This document shows, in pieces, positions 34,165 to 42,125 of a stretch of DNA of 46,429 bases. The number at the start of each line of letters is the position of its first letter. The stretch's first letter is position 1. The position numbers and the translations under genes are program-made. A model generated the notes under the pieces. That model saw only the letters and a list, made by a program, of their open reading frames with translations. It searched no databases and was not told the DNA's origin. Source of the stretch: a virus; IMG/VR virus record IMGVR_UViG_3300032116_000361, positions 1 through 46,429 of that record; one strand, given 5' to 3'.

Positions 34165-34340
34165 GACGTGTAGCCTCCCCCCTTGGCCTTGTATTCCTTG
34201 GCGACCATCTGTGCCTTGCGGGCGGACCATTGGCCGGGCTTGCCGCCCTTGCCGCCCGCCTTGACCTTCTCGAAGATGCGTTTCCGCATCGATGGCTTGG
34301 TGTAGTTACCAGCCGCGTTGACTGTGGATTTCTTTTTCAT
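34161..34340 (-). CDS. Conserved small basic phage protein (KPGQWSARKAQ type), 59 residues
   Basis: MKKKSTVNAAGNYTKPSMRKRIFEKVK, then AGGKGGKPGQWSARKAQMVAKEYKAKGGGY. This short family with the nearly invariant KPGQWSARKAQ block is widespread in phages and large DNA viruses, often beside the ERYLP-type protein found here as the next gene. Its biochemical function is not known to me. Start overlaps the upstream stop (ATGA). Confidence 0.8.
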   Translation of the reverse strand: MKKKSTVNAAGNYTKPSMRKRIFEKVKAGGKGGKPGQWSARKAQMVAKEYKAKGGGYTS

Positions 34341-34591
34341 CGGCGTAGAGTCTCCCACTTGAGCGGGAACCCGAGCGTGGCTTCGAGTTCCGTCTGCTTT
34401 GCGGTCCAGTTCCGGTGGCACACCGTGCAGTGCAGCACCCGCGTTGACACGTTGTTCCCTCCTCCGACGGGTTCGCCTCGCCGGTTGTAGACGAGCGGGC
34501 TGTGCATGCACGTCCGCTTGCTTTCGCCGTGCACGAACAGGCAGTCATCGCGGCGCTTCGGGCACGGAGGGAACTCCGGGTCGTCGGTCAT
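34337..34591 (-). CDS. Cysteine-rich putative zinc-binding protein, 84 residues
   Basis: Contains Cys9, Cys17, Cys28, Cys55 and Cys58 with histidines nearby (FPPCPKRRDDCLFVHGESKRTCMH and VLHCTVCHRNW). The CxxC at 55-58 with upstream Cys/His pairs suggests a zinc-ribbon or treble-clef-like binding protein. There is no HNH catalytic signature that I can see. ATGA overlaps exist at both ends, coupling it to the transglycosylase and the KPGQWSARKAQ gene. Role unknown. Confidence 0.65.
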   Translation of the reverse strand: MTDDPEFPPCPKRRDDCLFVHGESKRTCMHSPLVYNRRGEPVGGGNNVSTRVLHCTVCHRNWTAKQTELEATLGFPLKWETLRR

Positions 34592-34935
34592 AAGTGTCGC
34601 TGGACTTTAGTCCAGTAACGGTCCGGTCCGGTGCGCTTCCAACCATTGGGTCCATGGTGCCAGATGAGGGCATAATCACGGAGTGTTGGCTTCCGGCCAA
34701 GACGTTTCTCAGTTGCGTAATGGTTGAGGTAGATGGTCGCCATCTGGATGGCGGTCTCCCGGTGGAACGCATCGGACCGGGTGAACCTCCGGCCAGAGAT
34801 CCGGTTGATGTCCCGCAGCGTGGCGGGCATGATCTGCAACGGGCCGATCTCCCCCATCCGCCCGACGGCCCAGTCGTTGCCGCTGCTCTCCACCATGATG
34901 AGGGCGGACAGCAGGATGGTCGGGATCGGGATCAT
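34588..34935 (-). CDS. SLT-type lytic transglycosylase (probable endolysin)
   Basis: A compact 115-residue SLT/lysozyme-like domain. The N-terminus LLSALIMVESSGNDWAV carries the catalytic Glu16 in the ES-x-G setting, followed by GEIGPLQIMPATLRDIN (the conserved G-x-x-Q-I-x-P strand) and AIQMATIYLNHYA near the end. It should cleave the peptidoglycan glycan strand. No signal peptide is clear; the N-terminal hydrophobic stretch is part of the catalytic helix. It lies inside the replication operon, between the SNF2 helicase and a zinc-type protein, far from the holin-like gene at 11756. A virion role is less likely because of this context. Confidence 0.75.
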   Translation of the reverse strand: MIPIPTILLSALIMVESSGNDWAVGRMGEIGPLQIMPATLRDINRISGRRFTRSDAFHRETAIQMATIYLNHYATEKRLGRKPTLRDYALIWHHGPNGWKRTGPDRYWTKVQRHL

Positions 34936-36266
34936 TCCGCGTCCTCCACAATGCGTTGGTAGTTGGCCATGATCCGCATCATCGCGTTCTGCGCGTCGCC
35001 CTTCTCCCGCAGCGACTCGATCACCACCTCATCGATGGTGCCGGGAGCGAACAGCCGGTGCACCCGGGGCACCCGGTCCTGCCCCTTGCGGGCGACCCGG
35101 GCGTTGAACTGATCGTAGAGTTCGCGGCTCCACGTGGGCGAGTACCAGATGATGTCGCGCCCACCCTGCTGCAGGTTGAGCCCGTGGCCCAAGCTGCGGG
35201 GGTCGGCGACCAGCACCTTGATGCGCCCGCTGTTCCACTCGTCCTCCAGATTGCCCTTCACGTGGGAGGAGTGCACCGCCCCTTGCACCAGATCGCAGAT
35301 GCGTTTGGCCTCGTGGACATACTGGCAGCCCACGATCACGGGCTCGGCCAGCTTGCGGATCAGGCTCTTGAGCGCGACGATCCGGTCCTCGTGGATCGTC
35401 TGCACTGAGCGGTCCTCGGCGTAGATGGCACCGCTGCAAACCTGCAACAGCTTGTTCACTAGGACCGCGGCGTTCACCGCCGTGATGTCCCGGCGGTTGA
35501 TCTCGGCGAGGAAGTCCTTCTCCAACCGCTTGTAGATCTTCTCGGTCTTGTCGTTTAGCGGCACCGGGATGTCGTTGACCTCAGTGTCCGCCACGTCGAG
35601 GTAGTCGCTGGAGCGCAGGGTCAGCGTGATGTCTTGGATCTTGGAGTAGATCTGCTCCTCCGCCCCGGGCCGGGGCACCCAGTTGTACTGCATGTAGTCG
35701 GTCGGGTAGCAGTACTTGCGCTTGAACGATTCAAACTTGGCGCCCAACCGTTCCCCCTCATCCAGCAAACGTATCTGCCCGAAGAGTTCGAGGATGCTGT
35801 TCGGGCGTGGAGTTCCGGTCAGGCCCCATCGGTAGTGGCGCTTCTTCAGCAGGGGGCGGAACGCGTTGATCCGTTTGGAGGCGTAGTTCTTGGCGCGCGT
35901 GATCTCGTCGAACACCACCGCATCCACGAAGTCCAACGACTTCAACTGGTGAAGACGTTCGTAGTTTATCAGGTACAGCTGGGCGTTGCCCGACGGCTCC
36001 TGCCCCTTGAGGTGCTCGATCTCCATCCAGTTGAACTGGCTCCACTTGCGTACCTCGTTCGGCCACGTGATCCGCGCCACCCGCATCGGCGCCACGATCA
36101 GCGCAGCCCGGATGGCCCCGTCCCTGAACAGTTCGTTCAGGGCGGACAGGGTGGTCGCGGTCTTGCCCAGACCCAGACCGACGGTGCAGTAGGCCAGCCG
36201 GTTGGTGGTGAGGAACTCCCTCATCACCATCTGGTAAGGCTCAAGGGAGAGGGGCGATGAGGTCAT
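34932..36266 (-). CDS. SNF2-family DNA helicase/translocase
   Basis: A 444-residue helicase. Walker A is GLGLGKT (residues 30-36), motif II is FDEI (119-122), motif III is LTGTP (149-153), and motif VI is QFNARVARKGQ near the end. The short N-terminus and the lack of extra domains match the phage SNF2 proteins of the DUF2800/DUF2815/PolA module, thought to help replication or recombination by moving along duplex DNA. I use the ATG at 36266; the ATG at 36284 is possible. Either overlaps the VRR-NUC gene, whose stop is at 36241, by about 26-44 bases. Confidence 0.85.
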   Translation of the reverse strand: MTSSPLSLEPYQMVMREFLTTNRLAYCTVGLGLGKTATTLSALNELFRDGAIRAALIVAPMRVARITWPNEVRKWSQFNWMEIEHLKGQEPSGNAQLYLINYERLHQLKSLDFVDAVVFDEITRAKNYASKRINAFRPLLKKRHYRWGLTGTPRPNSILELFGQIRLLDEGERLGAKFESFKRKYCYPTDYMQYNWVPRPGAEEQIYSKIQDITLTLRSSDYLDVADTEVNDIPVPLNDKTEKIYKRLEKDFLAEINRRDITAVNAAVLVNKLLQVCSGAIYAEDRSVQTIHEDRIVALKSLIRKLAEPVIVGCQYVHEAKRICDLVQGAVHSSHVKGNLEDEWNSGRIKVLVADPRSLGHGLNLQQGGRDIIWYSPTWSRELYDQFNARVARKGQDRVPRVHRLFAPGTIDEVVIESLREKGDAQNAMMRIMANYQRIVEDAE

Positions 36267-36534
36267 CGATGACTCGTCGGGCATCCTCCCATCCCGCGGC
36301 CCAAGTGGCCAACAGGTTGGGGCCGGACATCGTGTTGATCCGGTCAATCTCCCGCAGCTGCAGGGGTGTAGGTTTTCTCCCCGCCTGCTTAAGTTCAAGC
36401 AGCAGCACTTGGTTGGGCCCAATGATGATACGGTCGGGCACACCCCGGTGCGCGGGTGAGGTAAACTTGTAGGTGATCAGGCCACGACCACGGCAGTGGT
36501 TGGCCACGCGTCGCTCGATCTCGGCTTCGGTCAT
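36241..36534 (-). CDS. VRR-NUC domain nuclease
   Basis: A 97-residue stand-alone VRR-NUC domain of the PD-(D/E)XK superfamily. The catalytic set is visible: Glu3/Glu5 helix, GVPDRI with Asp34, LLLELK with Glu47 and Lys49, and Gln59 in PLQLREI. Such phage proteins cut branched or flapped DNA and usually sit beside the SNF2 helicase, as here. ATGA overlap at the start. Whether it acts with the helicase as a junction-processing pair is inference from the conserved pairing. Confidence 0.85.
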   Translation of the reverse strand: MTEAEIERRVANHCRGRGLITYKFTSPAHRGVPDRIIIGPNQVLLLELKQAGRKPTPLQLREIDRINTMSGPNLLATWAAGWEDARRVIDDLIAPLP

Positions 36535-36803
36535 TTGCGATCCCGCGCCTCGGCTATCCGCTTCTTCATCTCACGACGTTCGACCTTGGCCAGCCGGCCG
36601 AGCAGCCGGGAGATGATCGTCTCCCGGTCGTGCCCGGCCAGCTCCAAGATGACAAGCCGACGCAGATCCTCGGCATTGACGCCGAGCAGCAGGATCTCGT
36701 GCAGCCGCTGCCAGTTGCACAGGTGGATCCTCAACCGTTCAACATCCTTGTCGGTTATGACGACCTCTCGGTCGAAGATCTGGTATCGGCGGTGGATGGT
36801 CAT
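36531..36803 (-). CDS. Small helical protein of the replication module, 90 residues
   Basis: MTIHRRYQIFDREVVITDKDVERLRIHLCNWQRLHEILLLGVNAEDLRRLVILELAGHDRETIISRLLGRLAKVERREM. This pattern (LLGVNAEDLRRLVILE) is familiar from phage replication modules, but its function is not known to me. It looks all-helical and basic at the C-terminus. ATGA overlaps at both ends place it between the VRR-NUC nuclease and an acidic protein. The start used is the ATG at 36803, which matches the overlap. Confidence 0.65.
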   Translation of the reverse strand: MTIHRRYQIFDREVVITDKDVERLRIHLCNWQRLHEILLLGVNAEDLRRLVILELAGHDRETIISRLLGRLAKVERREMKKRIAEARDRK

Positions 36804-37087
36804 TTGTTCAGCTGGCGGATCAGTTCGTCGGCGTGCTCGACCGCGAGGCGGCAGCAGCACTCGGTGCAGCTCTCGCCATCCTTGCGGTAGTTGTCGCCTT
36901 CGCCGTAGCCCTCCTCGCCTTCCTCGCCCTCCATCTCGTCCTCGTCTTCCATCTCGCCCTTCTCACGGGGCATGTCCTCGGGGTCCGAGAGGATCCCCTT
37001 CAAGGCCATGGCGGCGAAGTACTCACGCTTGGTGAGGCCGGGGTTGTTGCGGTCGGGATAGGCTGGGTCGTTTGCGTCGGTGCTCAT
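36800..37087 (-). CDS. Acidic protein with Cys cluster, 95 residues
   Basis: N-terminal part NNPGLTKREYFAAMALKGIL is the 'TKREYFAAMAMQG' motif common in small phage proteins. A very acidic stretch follows (EMEDEDEMEGEEGEEGYGEGD) and then a short helix with three or four cysteines (ESCTECCCRLAVEHADELI). The CxxCCC group could bind metal. Function unknown. ATGA overlaps with both neighbours. Confidence 0.65.
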   Translation of the reverse strand: MSTDANDPAYPDRNNPGLTKREYFAAMALKGILSDPEDMPREKGEMEDEDEMEGEEGEEGYGEGDNYRKDGESCTECCCRLAVEHADELIRQLNK

Positions 37088-39054
37088 TTGCTGTAGTATT
37101 GGACTAACTTTGCTTCTGCCTTGAGGGGAAGTCCGTCTGCCCACGGCGGAAGCTGGGTGAGGGCGGAAGCGAACTGGTCAGGAGTCTGGCCGGGCATCTG
37201 CATAGCCAGCGCCTGATCGTGGATCAATGCAAAGGGCACCATCCACTTGGACTCCGCCTCGCGGGCACCGTGCGACATCAGGTCAGCGGCGATGGCTTGG
37301 CAGATGTTCTCAAACATCTTGGCCCCGTAGAGTTTGATCCGCCCCCACTGCGTGCTCATCGGCAGCTGACCTTCGTACGTGATCTCCGTTCGCGGGCCGT
37401 TGAAGGGAGTCCCCAACCGCGGGTCGCGATACCACAGATCACGCCCGCTCGGGAGTCGGAGCGCGATGTACGGGGGCAGATCGCCGGGGTGATGCCAGCG
37501 CATGGAGATACCCTTGAAGATTACCGTTGGCCCCACTCCCGACGCCCCACCTGCGAGGCAGCGGCGCACCGCCCGATCCAGCTCGCTCCAGATCCCGACC
37601 ATCCGGTAGTGGCGGCGACGGAACGCATCCTTTGCCCGCTCGGCCAGCTCCCCGCTGACCTTCATCCCCTTGGCCTCGCAGCTGGTGCGGAACTTGTCGG
37701 CGCCCATCCCGTACGACAGCCCAAGAATCGCCTGCTTCCCCAGATCACGTTCGTCGGATGTGACGCTGGCGGTTGGCTTGTTGAAGATCAGGGCGGCCAT
37801 GGCCCGGTAGCGGTCCACGCCCTTGCGGTACTCGTCCATCAACTCGTCATCGCCCGACAACCACACGGCGATGCGCGCCTCGATGGCGTTGTAGTCCGCG
37901 TCGAACATCTGCTCGCCGGGCACGTGGACAAACTGGCGAATGCAGGAGGAGATCACCTCGACCGGGTTGCCGTAGATCGCATCGATCTCCGACGCGGAGG
38001 CGCCATCGCAGATCGCCTTGTATGCCTCCTTCACCACCGGGCGCATCGCCGGCGTGGGCTTCTTCGCGTTCTGCATCTGCGGGCCGCCTGCACTCCACCT
38101 CCCCGTGCCCGTGCCGTAGAACTTGAACACGCCGTGCATCCGCCCATTGGGGCACACCCAGTTGAGCATCGCCTGCACCTTCTTCGCGGCGGCGAAGGAC
38201 ATCTGCCGGTACAACTCCACGGCCCGGGCGACATCCGGGTGGAACGCCTTGCTGGTATCCAATGCCAGCAGGGTCTCGGCCTGCATGTCCGCCAGCGGCA
38301 GACCGTGGTCGTTGATCCACTTCCGCACCGCTTCGCGCTGCGTGATGTTCAGCCCGGTCAGCCGACGGAACTCCTCGCCCGCCGACTGGTTGACCTCGTC
38401 CAGAATACGTTGCGCGTTCCGCAGGGCGGGCACGTTCACCGGGATGCCGACGTCGTTCATCCGCAGGGTGAATTGCCACGTGTCCGCGTTGACTCCCTTC
38501 AACCGGAAGTCCTGCAGGGCTGACCAGAGGAACAGCTCCGCACGGACGTCCTGTCGGCAGTACTCGCAGAACTCCTTCCACTTATCCGGGTAATCCGTTG
38601 GCGCGTTGAAGTCCCCATCGTCACGCGGAATGGAGAAGAGGCGGATGAGCGCCTTGCCCTTGGGATCCTTGCCCATCGGAACACCCAGCGCATCGCAGCA
38701 CTTCTCCAGACTCTCGGGCAGCCCGGCGATGCGGGCCATTGCCATCGTGCACTCCCATTGGTCGAGTCCGAAGTAGGGCTGGAAGCCGGTCTCGTGCAGC
38801 ACCGCGATCTCGAACGGGGCGTTGTGCGCCACGACCTTGGTCGCCAAGGTCAGCAGCCTCAGCGCCTCGGGATCCGTCTTCACCCCGGCATCCTCGTACT
38901 TGGGGTTCACCCACAGGTAGACCGGCGCGTTGGGCTTAGCCTCGGCGACACCCATCATCAGCACCTCGGTGCTCGGGTCGCAGGCGTAGCGGTACGCACC
39001 GACCTCGGGCAGGTCGGCACGGGAGCGCGTCTCGATGTCTACGAGGATGGTCAA
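37084..39054 (-). CDS. DNA polymerase, family A, with 3'-5' exonuclease
   Basis: A 656-residue replicative polymerase. The exonuclease domain shows DIET (Asp6, Glu8), HNAPFE (77-82) and YCRQD (165-169). The polymerase has GTGTGRWSA (314-322), motif A FDADYNAIEARI (384-395), motif B R436-x3-K440-x3-L444 with YG at 448-449, and motif C IHDQ (611-614). Leu444 takes the position of Phe762 in E. coli Pol I, a variant common in viral polymerases of this module. The start is TTG at 39054 because no in-frame ATG or GTG is available upstream; the context is CCACCAATTTTG. Confidence 0.9.
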   Translation of the reverse strand: MTILVDIETRSRADLPEVGAYRYACDPSTEVLMMGVAEAKPNAPVYLWVNPKYEDAGVKTDPEALRLLTLATKVVAHNAPFEIAVLHETGFQPYFGLDQWECTMAMARIAGLPESLEKCCDALGVPMGKDPKGKALIRLFSIPRDDGDFNAPTDYPDKWKEFCEYCRQDVRAELFLWSALQDFRLKGVNADTWQFTLRMNDVGIPVNVPALRNAQRILDEVNQSAGEEFRRLTGLNITQREAVRKWINDHGLPLADMQAETLLALDTSKAFHPDVARAVELYRQMSFAAAKKVQAMLNWVCPNGRMHGVFKFYGTGTGRWSAGGPQMQNAKKPTPAMRPVVKEAYKAICDGASASEIDAIYGNPVEVISSCIRQFVHVPGEQMFDADYNAIEARIAVWLSGDDELMDEYRKGVDRYRAMAALIFNKPTASVTSDERDLGKQAILGLSYGMGADKFRTSCEAKGMKVSGELAERAKDAFRRRHYRMVGIWSELDRAVRRCLAGGASGVGPTVIFKGISMRWHHPGDLPPYIALRLPSGRDLWYRDPRLGTPFNGPRTEITYEGQLPMSTQWGRIKLYGAKMFENICQAIAADLMSHGAREAESKWMVPFALIHDQALAMQMPGQTPDQFASALTQLPPWADGLPLKAEAKLVQYYSK

Positions 39055-39111
39055 AATTGGTGGGCCACCACTGACGCAGGTTGCCCAGTCTCGGTATGAA
39101 CAACACTAACC

Positions 39112-39303
39112 TTAGTCCCCATCACTCGGGTTACCGAGATCAGGGAAGGCTTTGTAGAAGTCCTCTTCCGTCAGTTCGAGCAGGTCGATCAGGCGGATCG
39201 AGGCAACGTGTCGCCGGATCAGCGACGCGGCGACCGGGTCTTCGGACAGTTCACGGGCAAGGCGCCGCGACTTGTCGAGCGGCGTCTCAGATGGGAGACT
39301 CAT
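39112..39303 (-). CDS. Small unknown protein, 63 residues
   Basis: MSLPSETPLDKSRRLARELSEDPVAASLIRRHVASIRLIDLLELTEEDFYKAFPDLG is acidic and helical. The gene overlaps the single-strand binding protein gene by 17 bases and is followed by 57 bases without a gene before the polymerase start. There is no motif I can name. Its place between SSB and polymerase genes suggests a replication accessory, but this is position only. Confidence 0.55.
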   Translation of the reverse strand: MSLPSETPLDKSRRLARELSEDPVAASLIRRHVASIRLIDLLELTEEDFYKAFPDLGNPSDGD

Positions 39304-39808
39304 CGTCGAGCGGCTTGAACTCCTTCATCACGTCGATGTCGCCGTCGCCAAAGGCGTCGCCCTTCTTGACGAACTGGATCGCACGCAGCTGCGCGTTGAT
39401 CCGCTTGCCGTAGTTATTGTCCTGACCCCAGAGGCGGATCGTGGCGTTGACGTAGCAACCGGCGTACACGATGCCGTCATCGGGACCGATGGCTTCCATC
39501 TTGCGGCCGATCACGTGCGGGCGCTTGTCGCTGCGGGCGTTGATGAACATCACGCCGTCGCCGTAGCCCTCAAGGTCCGGCTTCTCGGAGCCGTCACGCA
39601 GGCAGATCTTCGGCGGCTGCTTGCCCTTGAAGGTCTCCTTGGTGATGGCGGCGATGGCGGCCTTGACGGCGGCGATGTCGGCGGCGTTGTCCTTCTTGTC
39701 GAGGAGGAAGGCAGCTTGGTAGCTGGCCTTCGAGTTGGCATCAGGCCCCTTGCGCGGTTCCCACAGGGCGGGGAAGGAGAGGCGGACGTTGTTGAGGGTG
39801 ACGTTCAT
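39287..39808 (-). CDS. Single-strand DNA binding protein, Enc34/DUF2815 family
   Basis: A 173-residue OB-fold protein. The start (MNVTLNNVRLSFPALWEPRKG), the middle (KICLRDGSEKP...GYGDGVMFINARSDKRP) and the motif IVYAGCYVNATIRLWGQDN...GKRINAQLRAIQFVKKGDAFG are those of the DUF2815/Enc34 family, shown for phage Enc34 to bind single-stranded DNA. It should coat ssDNA at the replication fork or in recombination. It sits between the Cas4-like nuclease and the polymerase, the standard order in this module. Confidence 0.88.
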   Translation of the reverse strand: MNVTLNNVRLSFPALWEPRKGPDANSKASYQAAFLLDKKDNAADIAAVKAAIAAITKETFKGKQPPKICLRDGSEKPDLEGYGDGVMFINARSDKRPHVIGRKMEAIGPDDGIVYAGCYVNATIRLWGQDNNYGKRINAQLRAIQFVKKGDAFGDGDIDVMKEFKPLDDESPI

Positions 39809-39822
39809 ATCAGTATGCGGTT

Positions 39823-40986
39823 TTATTCTAGCGGTTTCAGGCCATTGGTGGGTTTCAACGAGAGCGCGGGACGAGGATCGTCCGCCGATACCAGTGTCGG
39901 TTTGCCCTCGGGTCTGGTGATCAACGACTCCATCCTATTGGAGAAGCGCGTTGAAAGTTTGATGCCCTTCAGCAGTCGCTCGGCTGCGGCCGGGGAGATG
40001 ATCTCCTCCCGTGGGCGCATCTCGTCGAGGCTGAGGTGATTGGACAGGAGCTTGAGCGCGTCGTCCACGTTCGCCCACTTCCGGTTGGACTTGCCCTCGA
40101 CCAGCTTGAGGCCGACGGGTTCGGCGCCATTGGACAGGTCGTGGATCTCTTGGTCTTCGAGCGCCTCCATCCACTGGGCCAGCACCTTCTTCGCCTTCAA
40201 CGCTTGAACACGTTGCTCGCGGGTGAGGGTGCCGGGGTGGGGAAGTTCGATGACGCGGGCGGGCTCGGGCAGGGCGGCCAACCCACGCGTGGCGTAGGCT
40301 GCACAGATCCCCTTGGCCGGACAGAACTGGCAAGCCTTGTCGTCAGGGACGAACTCGCCCTTGCCGGACAGGGCTAGCTCCGCCTTCGCCGCCAGCTGGG
40401 CAGTGAAGCCAGCCAACTCTTTGCGGGTCAGTTCCCATCGGCGGATCGGCTCTGGGTTATTCCGGTCACGGGGCTGCACGATGGAGAGGAACACCTTCAT
40501 GTCCTCGGGGAACTCCATCACCTGCTCCCATGATTGGATCAGCGACTCGGCGTAGATGGCCAGCTGGGTATTGCCCTCGGCCTCGACGCTCACGCCCTGA
40601 CCATACTTCAGATCATTGACCCAGATGGACCCGGGCAGGAGGACCGCCGCGTCCACGATGCCGCTGCGATGTGGCAGGTAGAACAGGTTCACAGGTTGCT
40701 CCACCCTCAGCACGCTCTTGATCACATACGGATCGGTCTGCGCGAGCACGTAGTCCACGTACTTCTGGACATGAGCGAGCATGTCCGGCGCCACGGATCC
40801 GGGGTCTTGGCCGACGAGCAACTTGGCCGCCACGTTGTGCGCGACGCTGCCCTCATCGGCGTACTCCGACGAGTCCGACGGCAGCTTGTCCGCGTTGTCC
40901 ACGAGGAACTGTGGCGACGCGGTGCATACCGACCACCGGCCGGAAGCCGACGGGCCGACGTCGATGATGCTGCGGTTACGAGCCAT
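39823..40986 (-). CDS. Cas4/RecB-like exonuclease, DUF2800 family
   Basis: A 387-residue nuclease. Visible motifs: SASGRWSVCTASP (Cys21), DEGSVAHNVAA (Glu45, His50), RSGIVDAAVLL (Asp112), VNDLKYGQG (Asp125, Lys127), GNTQLAIYA (Gln141) and the Cys cluster C219-x2-C222-x5-C228 (ACQFCPAKGIC). With Cys21 this completes a Cas4-type iron-sulphur cluster. Such DUF2800 proteins are taken as the phage exonuclease that makes single-strand tails for recombination. The ATG at 40986 overlaps the upstream gene by 11 bases; the longer open frame (to 41130) reads through that gene in another frame. Confidence 0.88.
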   Translation of the reverse strand: MARNRSIIDVGPSASGRWSVCTASPQFLVDNADKLPSDSSEYADEGSVAHNVAAKLLVGQDPGSVAPDMLAHVQKYVDYVLAQTDPYVIKSVLRVEQPVNLFYLPHRSGIVDAAVLLPGSIWVNDLKYGQGVSVEAEGNTQLAIYAESLIQSWEQVMEFPEDMKVFLSIVQPRDRNNPEPIRRWELTRKELAGFTAQLAAKAELALSGKGEFVPDDKACQFCPAKGICAAYATRGLAALPEPARVIELPHPGTLTREQRVQALKAKKVLAQWMEALEDQEIHDLSNGAEPVGLKLVEGKSNRKWANVDDALKLLSNHLSLDEMRPREEIISPAAAERLLKGIKLSTRFSNRMESLITRPEGKPTLVSADDPRPALSLKPTNGLKPLE

Positions 40987-41365
40987 TGGTAAGGGCGGCG
41001 GTGAGAGCGGCGTAGACCGACTCGTACTTCTCCTCGGGGCACTCGGTGATGCGGCGGATGCCGTGCTCGCGGTTGATGCGGAGGATCTCGGGGAGCTTTT
41101 TCTGTTCCAGCAACTTGCTGGCTGCATCACGCAGGTCAGCCTGCGTCACCTTGCCGGGGGCGGGTACGGCGGGCGTCTCCTCCACGTCTTCGACCTCCTC
41201 GGCCGACGGCTCGGGCGCAGGGGCCGGAGCGGGCGCCACCTTTACGGGGGCGGGAGCCGGGGCTTCCACCTTGATGGGGGCGGCGGCCACGGGGCGGGCA
41301 GTGTTCAACGCAGCAGTCAGTTGCCGGATTGCTTCGGTCAGTTCGGTCAGTTTGGTTTCGATCAT
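40976..41365 (-). CDS. Coiled-coil/linker protein of the recombination module, 129 residues
   Basis: Residues 1-22 form a short leucine-rich helix (MIETKLTELTEAIRQLTAALN), residues ~25-75 are a Pro/Ala/Glu linker (APIKVEAPAPAPVKVAPAPAPAPEP), and the last ~55 residues are a small domain (TQADLRDAASKLLEQKKLPEILRINREHGIRRITECPEEKYESVYAAL). This C-terminal domain pattern occurs in small proteins coded next to DUF2800 nucleases in other phages. The layout suggests an oligomerising adaptor. It partially overlaps the nuclease gene. Function unknown. Confidence 0.65.
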   Translation of the reverse strand: MIETKLTELTEAIRQLTAALNTARPVAAAPIKVEAPAPAPVKVAPAPAPAPEPSAEEVEDVEETPAVPAPGKVTQADLRDAASKLLEQKKLPEILRINREHGIRRITECPEEKYESVYAALTAALTNGS

Positions 41366-41637
41366 AGCTTATTGGTGGGTTTCTTAACGAAGAGGTGTTG
41401 GTTCTCGGCGAGGATAGCGCACAGACCGATGATCATCGTGTCCTGCCAAGTGACTTGGTGATCGCCGACCAACCATTTGCCCTTGGTCTTGGCGTCCTGC
41501 ATCACTGCGCGGATGTCCTCGGGCAGCTTCTCGTACAGCTTGGCCTCGCTCAGACGCCCGGTGATGGGGCGGTTGACGGTAGGGGTGTAAGTAATGCTGC
41601 CCGGTGGGACCGTGGCAGTGGTGCCCGGGTTGATCAC
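41362..41637 (-). CDS. Unknown protein, 91 residues
   Basis: GTG start overlapping the upstream stop (GTGA at 41634-41637); stop overlaps the next ATG (CTATGA). Product MINPGTTATVPPGSITYTPTV... has a folded-looking second half (GRLSEAKLYEKLPEDIRAVMQDAKTKGKWLVGDHQVTWQDTMIIGLCAILAENQ). No signature is recognised. The longer open frame to 41736 overlaps the HTH-type gene and is rejected in favour of the overlap start. Confidence 0.6.
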   Translation of the reverse strand: MINPGTTATVPPGSITYTPTVNRPITGRLSEAKLYEKLPEDIRAVMQDAKTKGKWLVGDHQVTWQDTMIIGLCAILAENQHLFVKKPTNKL

Positions 41638-41846
41638 GGGACCACCTTCCGATCCACGCCGCGCTTGTCCGCCAGCCAGAGACGTTCCTCCCGGGTAAGC
41701 GGGATGCGAAGCATCCGACGCTGATCCACCTGCCACCTCACTGCGGACATGGGCACGCGCAGGGTCAGCGCGATCTCCTTGTACGTCCGCATCTCCATCA
41801 GCATCCGGCGAATTGCTTCACCCTTGGGGTTAATCGGATAGCTCAT
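41634..41846 (-). CDS. Small helix-turn-helix protein, 70 residues
   Basis: MSYPINPKGEAIRRMLMEMRTYKEIALTLRVPMSAVRWQVDQRRMLRIPLTREERLWL. The segment YKEIALTLRVPMSAVRWQV fits a helix-turn-helix (first helix, Val-Pro turn, recognition helix), similar to small homeodomain-like phage regulators. It could bind the phage genome to control the operon. ATGA overlaps at both ends. The family is not identified beyond fold type. Confidence 0.65.
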   Translation of the reverse strand: MSYPINPKGEAIRRMLMEMRTYKEIALTLRVPMSAVRWQVDQRRMLRIPLTREERLWLADKRGVDRKVVP

Positions 41847-42124
41847 CGCTTTAATTTCTTCATCGTCCGGCGCACGCTGCGGGTAGCTTCCCGATCTACT
41901 CTCTGCATAAGGGCAACAAGGTGTCGTTCCATTTCGTCCTTCCGCATGTCAGCAAACCCCTTGGGCAAGTAATCCACCAAAAAGTCCGCTAAATTACGCT
42001 TCTCTTGGCCCAACAGGAACCGAGCGATCGCAACCTCCACCCTCAGCATGCGCCATAAATGTAGCAATACGTAAGCCTCTTCCCGGTATTCTTCTAATTT
42101 AACTTGGGCGATGTCGGCGCTCAT
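41843..42124 (-). CDS. Helical basic protein, 93 residues, unknown
   Basis: MSADIAQVKLEEYREEAYVLLHLWRMLRVEVAIARFLLGQ..., ending MQRVDREATRSVRRTMKKLKR. It is helical with a basic C-terminal tail, consistent with nucleic acid contact. It begins one base after the stop of the small membrane protein gene at 42126 and overlaps the HTH gene by ATGA. DNA composition is slightly AT-richer than its neighbours. No function is recognised. Confidence 0.6.
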   Translation of the reverse strand: MSADIAQVKLEEYREEAYVLLHLWRMLRVEVAIARFLLGQEKRNLADFLVDYLPKGFADMRKDEMERHLVALMQRVDREATRSVRRTMKKLKR

Positions 42125-42125
42125 C

